The notes under the pieces: generated by a model
Database searches by the model: none
The model's input: the letters and a program-made list of their open reading frames with translations, nothing else
What the model was told of the DNA's origin: nothing
Translations under genes and position numbers: made by a program
Source: Pseudodesulfovibrio cashew
GTDB lineage: Bacteria > Desulfobacterota > Desulfovibrionia > Desulfovibrionales > Desulfovibrionaceae
Assembly (NCBI RefSeq): GCF_009762795.1
Contig: NZ_CP046400.1
Span: 434,001-498,000, forward strand
DNA length: 64,000 bases
Direction: 5' to 3'
Shown: positions 29,294 through 37,697 of the stretch, one piece after another
Layout: the number at the start of each line of letters is the position of its first letter
Position numbering within the stretch: position 1 is the stretch's first letter

Positions 29294-30247
29294 TCACTCC
29301 GCCTGGGCCTGCCAGTCTTTGACCAGGTTGATGACCTTCTGCGTCAGGGAGTTAAACTCGGGCTTGGTGATCTGGGCGTCGGCCATGACGGCCTTTCCCT
29401 TGTGCAGCACGGAGTTGGAAATGAGCGAGGAGAACAACGCCACGGGAAGGACCTTGAGCACCGGGTCTTCCTTGATGCGTCGAGTCAGGGTGTAGCCGTC
29501 CATCTTCGGCATTTCCACGTCGGAGACCACTACGTCCAGATAATCCAAGGGGCTCTTGCCCTCGGCGGTGGCCTTCGCCTTGATATCCTCCAGCTTGCCC
29601 CATGCCTGGGCGCCGTCGCCCACCAGTTCGGTCTCGAAATTGGCGTTGCTGAAGTTGGTTCGCAGCAGTTCCCGAACGGAAGTGGAATCATCAGCGATCA
29701 AGGCCCGGTACCGTTCGTCCGAGACCACATCGGAGAGGTTTCCCCGTGTCTGCCCGGACTCGTCCAGATCAGCCAGGACCTGCTCCAGGTCGAGCATGAG
29801 CACGAACCGGTCCCGAATCTTGATCGTCCCGGTGATGCAGTTCGTTTCCATGCTGGAAAAGTAGCGGTTGGGCGGCTCCACGTCGGCCCAGTTAATGCGG
29901 TGGATCTGGGTGACCCCGGAAACCAGGAACCCGGTGATCATGCCGTTGAACTCGGTAACGATGATCGGTTCGTTGACCTCCTTGCCCCGCGCAATACTCA
30001 GCCAGATGGAGAGATCGACCACGGGAAGAATCAGGTCCCGCAGGGGGATCGTTCCCAAAAAGCTCGGATGGGCCGCCGCCTCGGACCCGGTCAGTCCCTC
30101 GGGGGCTTCGACCACTTCCAGAACCTTGGCCACGTTGACGCCGAAATAATGGGTCTCGACCTTGTCCCCGACCGTTTCATTGATGAAGAACTCAATTATC
30201 TCAAGTTCATTCGTTCCGGTCTCCAACAAAATTTCCTGTTCGCTCAT
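29294..30247 (-). CDS. cheV: CheV-type chemotaxis coupling protein (CheW + receiver)
   Basis: About 317 residues from the ATG at 30247, with AAGGAGGG close upstream. The N-terminal half is a CheW-like coupling domain (EIIEFFINE at the start, GTIPLRDLILPVVDLSIWL in the middle). The C-terminal half is a response-regulator receiver domain with acidic pair ADDSTSVRELL, phosphorylation aspartate in VVSDVEMPKMDGY and a conserved lysine in ITKPEF. CheV proteins link receptors to CheA and help adaptation. It does not neighbour other che genes apart from the chemoreceptor 2 kb away. Confidence 0.93.
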   Translation of the reverse strand: MSEQEILLETGTNELEIIEFFINETVGDKVETHYFGVNVAKVLEVVEAPEGLTGSEAAAHPSFLGTIPLRDLILPVVDLSIWLSIARGKEVNEPIIVTEFNGMITGFLVSGVTQIHRINWADVEPPNRYFSSMETNCITGTIKIRDRFVLMLDLEQVLADLDESGQTRGNLSDVVSDERYRALIADDSTSVRELLRTNFSNANFETELVGDGAQAWGKLEDIKAKATAEGKSPLDYLDVVVSDVEMPKMDGYTLTRRIKEDPVLKVLPVALFSSLISNSVLHKGKAVMADAQITKPEFNSLTQKVINLVKDWQAQAE

Positions 30248-30346
30248 AGTCCCTCCTTGGTCCGACGCGGCCATCTGTAGATCCTATACCATCACACTGA
30301 TTCGAGATGAATGATTTTTTCCGTCTTGCCTCAAACAAGACAAAAC

Positions 30347-30373
30347 AGCCGTCCCGGCCTGGCCGGAACGGCT
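30347..30373 (-). terminator. Terminator of the neuB operon
   Basis: On the minus strand, AGCCGTTCCGGCC / GGCCGGGACGGCT (one mismatch) followed by TGTTTTGTCTTGTTT. Confidence 0.8.
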
Positions 30374-30399
30374 GCTCTCATGCAATGGATTCGAAAGGC

Positions 30400-31491
30400 C
30401 TATGATGTCGCTGCGTCAGCGCAGTCGGCCTCGGCCAGGCTCAGGGTTTCCCACTGAACCGGCTCCTCGTGCTTGACCGGTTTCTTGAGCGTGGCACCCA
30501 GGACCTCGTCCCAGTGAACCGGAGAGACTCCCACGCGCGGGCTTCGGGTGGCGAGGTCCGCCTCGGTGAGTACATGCCCGGCAGGAAGATCGCGCGAAAA
30601 AACGATGCATTTGCGCAGCTTCTTCGCCGCGGCCTGCTCATCGGGGAAGACCACCTTGCCCTTGACCTGCATGGCGCGCTCCACTTCGCGGATCATGCCC
30701 ACCATCAGGGCCAGTTCGGCAGGCTCGAGGGAGGCCTGATGATCGGTGCCCTTGAGGGTTTTGTCGAGAGTGAAATGCCGCTCCACCACGCAGGCAGCCA
30801 GTGCGGCCGCGCCCACACTGGGGCCGATTCCCTGCTCGTGGCCTGAATAGCCAACGGGCAGCCCGTAGCGCTCCCTGAGCCCGTCCATGACGGGCAGCCC
30901 GATCTGTTCCTCGGGGCAGGGGTAACAGGAATTGCAGTGAAGCAGGATCACCTGGTCATGAAAATGTCGGATTTCGGCCAGGGCGACGTCGATGTCCTCC
31001 AGGGAACTCATGCCTGTGGAGAGGATGATCGGAATCCGGGCCTCGGCGTACTTGCGGACCAGGGGAACGTTGACCAGGTCGGCGGAGCAGATCTTCAGCA
31101 GCTCCACGTCCAGCGCGAGTATCTGTTTCAGGCTTGGCTCGTCCCAGGCCGAGGCAAAGAAAACCAGGCCTCGGGATTCGCTGTACTCCTTGAGCTCGGC
31201 CATCTGCTCGATGGAAAGCTCCAAGGCGTTGCGATGCTCGCCATAGGTGGGTCCGAAACTGTTGCGCCCGGTGTACGGCGCGGCACGGCCCTCCCGGGTG
31301 AGGAGCGCCTCCATGTCCCGTTTCTGGAACTTGACGGCCTGGGCTCCGGCTGCGGCGGCCTCGTCGATCATTTGCTTGGCCACGTCGAATTCACCCTGAT
31401 GGTTGTTGCCGATTTCGGCAACGATGAAGCAGGGATGGCCCTGTCCGATGGTGACGCCTGAGCGGAGCGTAATGGTCTCGATCTGTTTCAT
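30400..31491 (-). CDS. neuB: NeuB-family sialic acid-type synthase
   Basis: About 363 residues: an N-terminal NeuB TIM barrel (FIVAEIGNNHQGEF near residue 21, AQAVKFQKRD, KICSADLVN, ILSTGMS, LLHCNSCYP, VGYSGHE) and a C-terminal SAF domain from about residue 285 (CIVFSRDLPAGHVLTEADLATRSP). These enzymes condense phosphoenolpyruvate with a hexosamine to give sialic, legionaminic or pseudaminic acid. Which sugar is meant here cannot be told. The ATG at 31491 starts three bases downstream of the stop codon of the upstream gene, so the two are coupled. Confidence 0.93.
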   Translation of the reverse strand: MKQIETITLRSGVTIGQGHPCFIVAEIGNNHQGEFDVAKQMIDEAAAAGAQAVKFQKRDMEALLTREGRAAPYTGRNSFGPTYGEHRNALELSIEQMAELKEYSESRGLVFFASAWDEPSLKQILALDVELLKICSADLVNVPLVRKYAEARIPIILSTGMSSLEDIDVALAEIRHFHDQVILLHCNSCYPCPEEQIGLPVMDGLRERYGLPVGYSGHEQGIGPSVGAAALAACVVERHFTLDKTLKGTDHQASLEPAELALMVGMIREVERAMQVKGKVVFPDEQAAAKKLRKCIVFSRDLPAGHVLTEADLATRSPRVGVSPVHWDEVLGATLKKPVKHEEPVQWETLSLAEADCADAATS

Positions 31492-31493
31492 AA

Positions 31494-32141
31494 TCAAAAT
31501 CTCACGATTTGAAATCCGCGCTTTTCGGAATACGGCTTGAGTTGCTCGTAAATTTCGGCCTGCTTGCCGAACGAGGTGATGACCACGGCGTCGCAGTCGA
31601 CCTGGTCCATGACGTGCGGTGCAGAGACCACATGTCCGTTGAAAAGCTGTCCCTGTTTCCTGGGATCGTTGTCCAGAAGAATCATGATCTGAAAGTCGGT
31701 CTCCCGCAGGGCCGAGAGCACCACCTCGCAGGTCTCGGAAGCGCCGAACAGGGCCAGACGGGTCTTGCCCTCCGCCATGAGCGGGCTAAGACGTTCCAGG
31801 ACGAAATCCTTGATGGTGGTGTACAGCCTGACCGTCTCCGAGGAATAGTCGGAAAACATCTCGCGCCGGGACTGCCGCCCCTGGTCGGTCAGGGTATAGC
31901 GGTAGCTCTTGCCGTTGACGGGCAGGAACTCCACCAGACCGTTCTCCTGCAGATGCTTCAGGTACTGGTTGACCATGGCCCCCGAAAGATTGAGCCGCTT
32001 TCCGAGCTCGAACTGGGAGAGGCTGGAGTCGCGGGTCAGCGCCTCAAGTATGGCAAGCACGCGAGTCGACTTGCTCGGCTTGAGATACAGCCCGTCCGTG
32101 ATCAACATACCCTGACTTCCCTTTGCAGCTAACTGTGGCAT
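31494..32141 (-). CDS. Winged-helix regulator with C-terminal Rossmann-like domain
   Basis: A 215-residue protein. Residues about 24-95 form a winged helix-turn-helix (STRVLAILEALTRDSSLSQFELGKRLNLSGAMVNQYLKHLQ then a wing around YRYTLTDQGR). From about 118 onwards a Rossmann-like half begins (KTRLALFGASETCEVVLSAL, IMILLDNDPRKQG, CDAVVITSFG), resembling the nucleotide-sugar-binding half of PglD/NeuD acetyltransferases or CoA/NAD-binding domains. The likely reading is a repressor that senses a nucleotide sugar or cofactor. Its end touches neuB. A start at Met12 (32108) is also possible. Confidence 0.75.
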   Translation of the reverse strand: MPQLAAKGSQGMLITDGLYLKPSKSTRVLAILEALTRDSSLSQFELGKRLNLSGAMVNQYLKHLQENGLVEFLPVNGKSYRYTLTDQGRQSRREMFSDYSSETVRLYTTIKDFVLERLSPLMAEGKTRLALFGASETCEVVLSALRETDFQIMILLDNDPRKQGQLFNGHVVSAPHVMDQVDCDAVVITSFGKQAEIYEQLKPYSEKRGFQIVRF

Positions 32142-32648
32142 TGAAACTCTCGTCCATTCGCTCGGTCAATGATTCATCCGGGTTACAGGACGGTTCCGGC
32201 GCTGAGTGTATCACCCTAGTCGCGCACCGCAACCCTGTCAACCGGCCCCCTGTCAACATTTCTCCAGCATTCCGGACTGTTCCCGTCCGGGACCCTTCAG
32301 GCGAAAATCGTTGACACACTAAATAATCGGCGCTTTTCGTCTATTTCTTTAGCGAAAGGCAACTTTTTCCTTTTGCGCCGACCTCCAGGTGCTTGCAATA
32401 TGCCAGCCAAGTATGATGAAGCTATCGCTGTCGTGCATCGCATTTTCCTCAACACTCTAATAAACTTGCATTTTCACAGAGCAAGACCTTTTTGAGCCGA
32501 CTGGCCGCACCCCATGCTTCTTGCCCCGAACGTCAAAAAAATGTCCGGGCCGGGCCGGGCTTCCCGTCCCGGTTGACCCGGCAAGCCGCCTATTATACGT
32601 TCTGCGCGCACTTTTGCCGTCCAACCATAGAGCCTCCGAGGAAATTTC
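32142..32648. other. Gene-free stretch between the divergent neuB and acyl-CoA ligase units
   Basis: About 500 bases with no convincing ORF. It must hold the promoters of the minus-strand regulator gene and of the plus-strand ligase gene. A TTGACA occurs at 32310 and a TATTAT near 32592 with TTGACC 12 bases before it, but no pair has proper spacing. Several short palindromes are seen, none convincing. Confidence 0.6.
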
Positions 32649-34373
32649 ATGGAGCAGATTCCCCGCCCCTGGCTGAACGCATACGACCCCGAAGTTCCGG
32701 CCACCATTGACTACGAAAAGGTCCCCCTGTTCCGCTTTTTGGACCGGGCTGCGCACAAGTGGCCGAATCGCAAGGCCATCGTCTTCAAGAACTGGTCGGT
32801 CTCCTACGCCAAACTCAAGACAATGAGCGAAGTCTTCGCCGCGAACCTCAAGGCGGCGGGCATCCGCAAGGGCGATAGGGTCGCGCTGATGCTGCCCAAC
32901 CTGCCGCAGACCATCGTGGCCTTCTGGGGCGTAATCCGGGCCGGGGCCATCGGCGTGCTGACCAATCCGCTGTATATGGAGACGGAAATCGTCCACCAGT
33001 TCAACGACGCGGGCGTGCGCTGCTGCATCACCCTGGACCTACTCTGGCCCAAGCTTGAAAAGCTGCGCGATGCCATCCCGGTGGAAAAATTCTACGTTAC
33101 GACCATCGGCGAGGGACTGAAATTCCCGCTCAACGTTCTGTACAAGCTCCAGGCCAAAAAAGCGGGAACCACGCCGAAGATCCCTTATGACGGAAAGGAA
33201 GTGCTTCCCTTCAAGCTCCTGCTGAAAGGCCGCAGCAAATTTACCGAGGAAAAGATCGTCGCCGAGGACACAGCCCTGCTCCAGTACACGGGCGGGACCA
33301 CAGGCGTGGCCAAGGGGTGCGTGCTCACCCACTTCAACCTCGGCGCCAATCTCCAGCAGTGCCAGTCCATGATCCATTCCCTTGGCAGACAGCGGGAGAC
33401 ATTCCTCGGCATTCTGCCCTATTTCCATATATATGGGCTGACCACCTGCCTGACCTGGCCCACAAGCATGGGAGCCACCTTGGCGCCCTTTCCGCGCTAC
33501 GTGCCCCTGGACGTGCTCAAGGGCATCCACAAGCTCAAGCCCACGGTGTTCCCGGGAGCGCCCGCGGTCTACATCTCGCTGTTGCAGCAAAAGGACGTCG
33601 ACAAGTACGACATCTCCTCCATCAACGTCTGCGTGTCGGGCTCCGCGCCCATGCCCGTAGAGTACATGGAGCAGTTTGAGAAGCGCACCGGCACGGCCAT
33701 CTCCGAGGGCTACGGTCTGACCGAGGCCTCCCCGGTGACCCACTTCAACCCGCTTCACGGCGTACGCAAGAGCGGCTCCATCGGCCTGCCCTTCCCGGAC
33801 ACGGACGCCAAGGTCGTGGACATGGACGTGGGTGGCGAGGCGCTGCCGCCGGGCAAGCTGGGAGAGCTGGCCGTGCGGGGGCCGCAAGTCATGAAGGAGT
33901 ACTACAACCGTCCCGACGCTACTGCCGACGTGTTGCGCAACGGCTGGCTCTATACCGGCGACATCGCCTACATGGACGAGGAAGGCTACTTTTTCATCGT
34001 GGACCGCAAGAAGGATTTGATCATTTCAGGCGGCTACAATATTTATCCGAGAGAAATAGACGAAGTCCTGCATGCCCACCCCAAGATCGACGAGGCCGTG
34101 AGCGTGGGCATTCCCCACGAAGCGCGCGGCGAGATCGTCAAGGCATATGTGGTTGTCAAGGAAGGCGAAACCCTGACACGCAGCGACGTCATCGCCTACT
34201 GCAGGGAGAAGCTGGCCAACTACAAGGTCCCCCGGAGGGTGGAGTTCCGCAGAGAACTGCCCAAGACCATGGTCGGCAAGGTCCTGCGCCGCGCCCTGCG
34301 CGACGAAGAAGTAGCCAAGATGCAGAAAAAGAAGAGCAAACGCCCCCAGCCGGAAGGTAACGATGAACGCTAA
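32649..34373 (+). CDS. Long-chain acyl-CoA synthetase (AMP-binding, FadD-like)
   Basis: A 574-residue AMP-forming ligase. Motifs: phosphate loop YTGGTTGVAKG near residue 213, YGLTEASP near 354, WLYTGDIA near 433, DRKKDLIISGGYNIYPREID near 455, and the catalytic lysine in MVGKVLRR near 542. Size and motifs suit a long-chain fatty acid-CoA ligase. GAGGAAATTTC precedes the ATG. The C-terminus is basic (KKKSKRPQPEG) and overlaps the APS kinase gene by 11 bases, which suggests coupled translation of two enzymes that are not usually paired. Confidence 0.9.
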   Translation: MEQIPRPWLNAYDPEVPATIDYEKVPLFRFLDRAAHKWPNRKAIVFKNWSVSYAKLKTMSEVFAANLKAAGIRKGDRVALMLPNLPQTIVAFWGVIRAGAIGVLTNPLYMETEIVHQFNDAGVRCCITLDLLWPKLEKLRDAIPVEKFYVTTIGEGLKFPLNVLYKLQAKKAGTTPKIPYDGKEVLPFKLLLKGRSKFTEEKIVAEDTALLQYTGGTTGVAKGCVLTHFNLGANLQQCQSMIHSLGRQRETFLGILPYFHIYGLTTCLTWPTSMGATLAPFPRYVPLDVLKGIHKLKPTVFPGAPAVYISLLQQKDVDKYDISSINVCVSGSAPMPVEYMEQFEKRTGTAISEGYGLTEASPVTHFNPLHGVRKSGSIGLPFPDTDAKVVDMDVGGEALPPGKLGELAVRGPQVMKEYYNRPDATADVLRNGWLYTGDIAYMDEEGYFFIVDRKKDLIISGGYNIYPREIDEVLHAHPKIDEAVSVGIPHEARGEIVKAYVVVKEGETLTRSDVIAYCREKLANYKVPRRVEFRRELPKTMVGKVLRRALRDEEVAKMQKKKSKRPQPEGNDER

Positions 34374-34959
34374 ATACACTTGCAAATATCGCGGGGAAGT
34401 CTGCCGCGAAGACCGGGAGAGACAAAACGGACACCGTGCCGTGACCCTGTGGTTTACGGGCCTCTCTGGCGCGGGGAAATCGACCATCGCCCACGCGGTG
34501 GAAAAGAGGCTCTTCGACAGCGGGGTCAAGGTCTACACCTTTGACGGCGACAACGTCCGACACGGACTCTGCGGCGATCTTTCGTTCTCTCCCGAAGACC
34601 GCAAGGAGAACATTCGTCGAATCGGCGAAATGACCAAGCTCTTCATGGATGCAGGCACCATCTGCCTCTGCGCTTTCATCACCCCGCGCCACGAGGTGCA
34701 GCGGCAACTTCGCGAAGCACACGCCGATGGAGACTTCCACCTCATTCACGTGGACTGCCCGGTGGAGGTCTGCGAATCCCGCGACGTCAAGGGCTACTAC
34801 AAGCTGGCCCGAGAAGGGAAAATCAAGAACTACACCGGAATCAGCGCCCCCTATGAGGCCCCCCAAAACCCCGACCTCCGTCTGGACTCCGACAAGGAGA
34901 CCTTGGAAGCCTGCGTCGAGCAGGTCATGACTTTTCTCAAGACAAGAATCGCGTTGTAG
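34363..34959 (+). CDS. cysC: Adenylylsulfate (APS) kinase
   Basis: A 198-residue kinase that phosphorylates APS to PAPS. It has the P-loop GLSGAGKST near residue 33, the APS-binding DGDNVRHGLCGDLSFSPEDRKENIRRI near 61-87, FITPRHEVQ and the late KNYTGISAPYEAP. It has no fused sulfurylase, so it is the stand-alone CysC type. In a sulfate reducer APS is a respiratory intermediate, hence this enzyme must divert a small share towards PAPS for sulfation or assimilation. GGAAGG lies inside the end of the ligase gene, before its ATG. Confidence 0.95.
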   Translation: MNAKYTCKYRGEVCREDRERQNGHRAVTLWFTGLSGAGKSTIAHAVEKRLFDSGVKVYTFDGDNVRHGLCGDLSFSPEDRKENIRRIGEMTKLFMDAGTICLCAFITPRHEVQRQLREAHADGDFHLIHVDCPVEVCESRDVKGYYKLAREGKIKNYTGISAPYEAPQNPDLRLDSDKETLEACVEQVMTFLKTRIAL

Positions 34960-34988
34960 CGCCCTTCTTCCTCCACTCAGTCATTTCC

Positions 34989-35021
34989 GGCGGCGCGCCT
35001 TCCTAGCGGAGGCGCGCCGCC
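34989..35021 (+). terminator. Hairpin terminator after cysC
   Basis: GGCGGCGCGCC and GGCGCGCCGCC arms (11 bp) around an 11-base loop, followed by AATCGTTTTCC. The T-run is weak. Confidence 0.7.
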
Positions 35022-35322
35022 AATCGTTTTCCACACAAGAGGGTCTGCCCCATGGTTTCGGCCATGATTTGCCCATACCGTCAGCCGACGATTCTTTGGT
35101 TTTTGTCAAAAACTCGGCCCGCACCCCGTCGATTTTACCGCTTTGAAATAACATTTATGAAAAAACACTTTCGTATAAAAAGAAATTTCGACGATTATTC
35201 GTATGCCAGAATGGCGTAAACACGAAATTAATTCAAACAAACAGCGATATTTGCAAAAATGTATTGGCCGAAACCCCTTTTCTCCACGCTCTATTTTGTG
35301 TATGAATCAGGCTTGTCAACAC

Positions 35323-35361
35323 CATTGGTCAAACCCATTGGTCAGGCCCACTGGTCATCAT
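35323..35361. promoter_or_regulatory. Three tandem 13-bp repeats upstream of livK
   Basis: CATTGGTCAAACC, CATTGGTCAGGCC and CACTGGTCATCAT stand head to tail, ending 25 bases before the livK ATG. TGGTCAAACCCA resembles a GntR-type TGGT-N-ACCA site. They are likely operators for the liv operon. Confidence 0.5.
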
Positions 35362-35385
35362 AATTCCTATGAGAGGAGGAACTAC

Positions 35386-36561
35386 ATGAAAGGAAGTTAT
35401 CGCAACTTCGGTGTACTGGCTCTGGCGCTCATGTTGAGCGTGCTCATTTCCGTCCCGGCCCTGGCCGCCGACGCCATCAAAATCGGTTTCAACCTGCCCC
35501 TGACCGGCGATATCCCGGAAGTCGGCGAAGGCTCCAAGAATGCCGCCGAGATGTACCTCAAGGACATCAACGGCAAGGGCGGTCTGGAAATCGCCGGCAA
35601 GAAATACCCCCTGGAATTCGTCTACATGGACAACGAGTCCAAGGCTGAATCCGCGGTCAACGTCGCCCTGAAGCTCATCGAGCAGGAAGAAGTCGTGGCC
35701 ATCATCGGCCCCAACTCCTCCAAGCAGGCCGTGCCCGCCGGTGGTACCTGCAACGACAACCGCACCCCGATGATCACCCCCTGGTCCACCAACCCGGACA
35801 CCACCAAGGATCGTCCCTGGGTCTTCCGCGCCGCCTTCCTGGATCCGTTCCAGGGCCCGGTCGTCGCTGATTTCGCCGCCCAGAAGTTCGGTGCCAAGAC
35901 CGCTGCCGTGATCTTCGACATCTCCAACGACTACTCCAAGGGCCTGGCTGAGATCTTCAAGTCCTCCTGGGAGAAGAAGGGCCTCGGCCCGGTCGTGGCC
36001 TTCGAGTCCCACGGCACCAAGGACCAGGACTTCTCCGCTCAGCTGACCAAGGTCATCTCCGCCAACCCCGACTTCATCTTCGTTCCCGACAACTACAACC
36101 AGGTCGCCCTCATCGTGCAGCAGGCTCATGACCTCGGCTACAAGGGCCACTTCATGGGTTCCGATGCCTGGGGCACCCCCGACCTGATCAAGCTCTGCGG
36201 TGAAGACTGCTACGGCCAGTACTTCTCCACCCACTACGCCGCCGCCGGTGCCAAGGGCGCCACCAAGGTCTTCATCGACCGCTACAAGGAAGCCTACGGC
36301 GACGTCCCGGCTGACTACGCCGCCCTGACCTGGGACTCCATCGGTCTCCTGGTCCAGGCCATCCAGAACGCCGGCAAGGTCGAGAGCAACCCGCGCAAGA
36401 TGCGCACGGCCATCCGCGAGGGCCTGGCCGCCATCAAGTCCTTTGACGGCATCACCGGCTCCTCCAAGTTCGACGAGCAGGGCGACCCGATCAAGTGCGC
36501 CGTGGTCGTCAAGATCTCCGACAAGGGCGAGTTCGTCTTCGAACAGTCCGTCTGCCCGTAA
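35386..36561 (+). CDS. livK: Branched-chain amino acid ABC transporter, substrate-binding protein
   Basis: A 391-residue periplasmic binding protein with a signal peptide ending in PALAAD and the family opening AIKIGFNLPLTGDIPEVGEGS. Later motifs, VAIIGPNSSKQAVPAG near residue 104 and AQKFGAKTAAVIFDISNDYSKG, are typical of the type I fold of LivK and related receptors. GAGAGGAGG precedes the ATG. It is followed by a strong terminator and then by the four permease and ATPase genes, so it is probably made in excess. Leucine, isoleucine and valine are the expected ligands, but receptors of this family also bind amides, urea or aromatics. Confidence 0.93.
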   Translation: MKGSYRNFGVLALALMLSVLISVPALAADAIKIGFNLPLTGDIPEVGEGSKNAAEMYLKDINGKGGLEIAGKKYPLEFVYMDNESKAESAVNVALKLIEQEEVVAIIGPNSSKQAVPAGGTCNDNRTPMITPWSTNPDTTKDRPWVFRAAFLDPFQGPVVADFAAQKFGAKTAAVIFDISNDYSKGLAEIFKSSWEKKGLGPVVAFESHGTKDQDFSAQLTKVISANPDFIFVPDNYNQVALIVQQAHDLGYKGHFMGSDAWGTPDLIKLCGEDCYGQYFSTHYAAAGAKGATKVFIDRYKEAYGDVPADYAALTWDSIGLLVQAIQNAGKVESNPRKMRTAIREGLAAIKSFDGITGSSKFDEQGDPIKCAVVVKISDKGEFVFEQSVCP

Positions 36562-36584
36562 GCTGGCGAGATCGCAAAACAACG

Positions 36585-36614
36585 GGGCGGGGGCCGCAGG
36601 GTCCCCGCCCTTTT
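36585..36614 (+). terminator. Terminator between livK and livH
   Basis: GGGCGGGG / CCCCGCCC arms with a 10-base loop, then TTTTAA. It is followed 160 bases later by the permease genes with no strong promoter seen, so it probably acts by partial termination. Confidence 0.88.
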
Positions 36615-36775
36615 AATAGCATATTGGCTTCGTCCGCCCGGCATGGTGGTGTGCACGCAGGGCACGACGAAGTGAGGGGAAACAACCATTTGACCGATTG
36701 CCTGGGAGCGGCGGACACGGTCCAACATCACTTTTTCAATCCTCCGCGCCCGCAATCCGATCAGGAAGAACTATC

Positions 36776-37687
36776 GTGGACTTTATCATCCAAAATATAT
36801 TGAACGCGCTCCAGTGGGGCAGCTTCTACGCACTCATCGCGTTGGGCTACACCCTGGTCTACGGCGTTCTGCGACTCATCAACTTCGCCCATGGAGACAT
36901 CTTCATGGTGGGCGCGTACATCGCCTTTTTCGTGGCCGGGTTCCTGCTCGGTCCCGCCATCGGCCTGTCGCCGCTCATGACCTTCGCCCTGGCCATCCCG
37001 CTGACCATGTTCCTGACCGCCTGCGTGGGCGTGTTCCTGGAGCGCGTGGCATACCGCCCGCTGCGCAGAAAGGGGGCGCACAGGCTCTACGTGGTCATCA
37101 CCGCGCTCATGTGCGGGCTGATCCTCGAATACTCCAACCTGGCAGTGCTCGGCGCAAGCCGCCTCAAGTTCCCGGAGCTGGTGGAAAAGACCGTCTGGCA
37201 TTTCGGCGGCGTGACCCTGACCAACCTCAAGGTCATTGTCATCGTGGCCGCGGTGGCCGTCTTCGCCTTCCTGAACTTCATCGTCACCAAGACCAAGATC
37301 GGCATGGCCATGCGCGGCATCTCCTACGATAAATTTGCCATCCCGCTCATGGGCATTCCCATCGACCAGATCATCGTCTTCACCTTCATTCTCGGCTCCG
37401 GCTTCGCCGGACTGGCCGGCCTGCTGTTCGCCATGTCCTACCCGGTCCTGGAGCCCTTCATGGGCATGCTCATCGGCTGGAAGGCGTTCATCGCGGCGGT
37501 GGTCGGCGGCATCGGCGACATTCGCGGCGCCTTCTACGGCGGGTTCCTGCTCGGCTTCATCGAGGTCGGCGTGGTCACGGTCTTCCCGTCCACCTACCGC
37601 GACCTGTTCGCCTTCACCATTCTGCTGATCATTCTCTGGATCAAGCCAACCGGATTGTTCGGCATGCCGCAATCCACGAAGATCTAG
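36776..37687 (+). CDS. livH: Branched-chain amino acid ABC transporter permease LivH
   Basis: A 303-residue membrane protein with about eight hydrophobic segments. The start is a GTG at 36776 with AGGAAG upstream; the frame is open back to 36698 but the extra residues are unrelated. It opens with VDFIIQNILNALQWGSFYALIALGYTLVYG, the well-known LivH beginning, followed by LRLINFAHGDIFMVGAY and the late VVGGIGDIRGAFYGGFLLGFIEV. It pairs with LivM to form the channel. Confidence 0.95.
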   Translation: MDFIIQNILNALQWGSFYALIALGYTLVYGVLRLINFAHGDIFMVGAYIAFFVAGFLLGPAIGLSPLMTFALAIPLTMFLTACVGVFLERVAYRPLRRKGAHRLYVVITALMCGLILEYSNLAVLGASRLKFPELVEKTVWHFGGVTLTNLKVIVIVAAVAVFAFLNFIVTKTKIGMAMRGISYDKFAIPLMGIPIDQIIVFTFILGSGFAGLAGLLFAMSYPVLEPFMGMLIGWKAFIAAVVGGIGDIRGAFYGGFLLGFIEVGVVTVFPSTYRDLFAFTILLIILWIKPTGLFGMPQSTKI

Positions 37688-37697
37688 GGGGCGAGTC

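Larger units (their letters stand above)
34960..35385. other. Gene-free stretch before livK
   Basis: It contains the cysC terminator (34989), then an A+T-rich stretch and finally three 13-bp tandem repeats (35323-35361). An open frame from 35203 is in phase with livK but has no ribosome site and no conserved content, so the real livK start is 35386. Confidence 0.6.

Noticed and set aside
32142..32648. Short open frames in the gap before the acyl-CoA ligase
   Set aside because: They lack ribosome sites and have no protein-like composition.
35323..35361. CRISPR-like array
   Set aside because: There are only three 13-bp direct repeats without spacers and no cas genes nearby; they look like regulatory sites.
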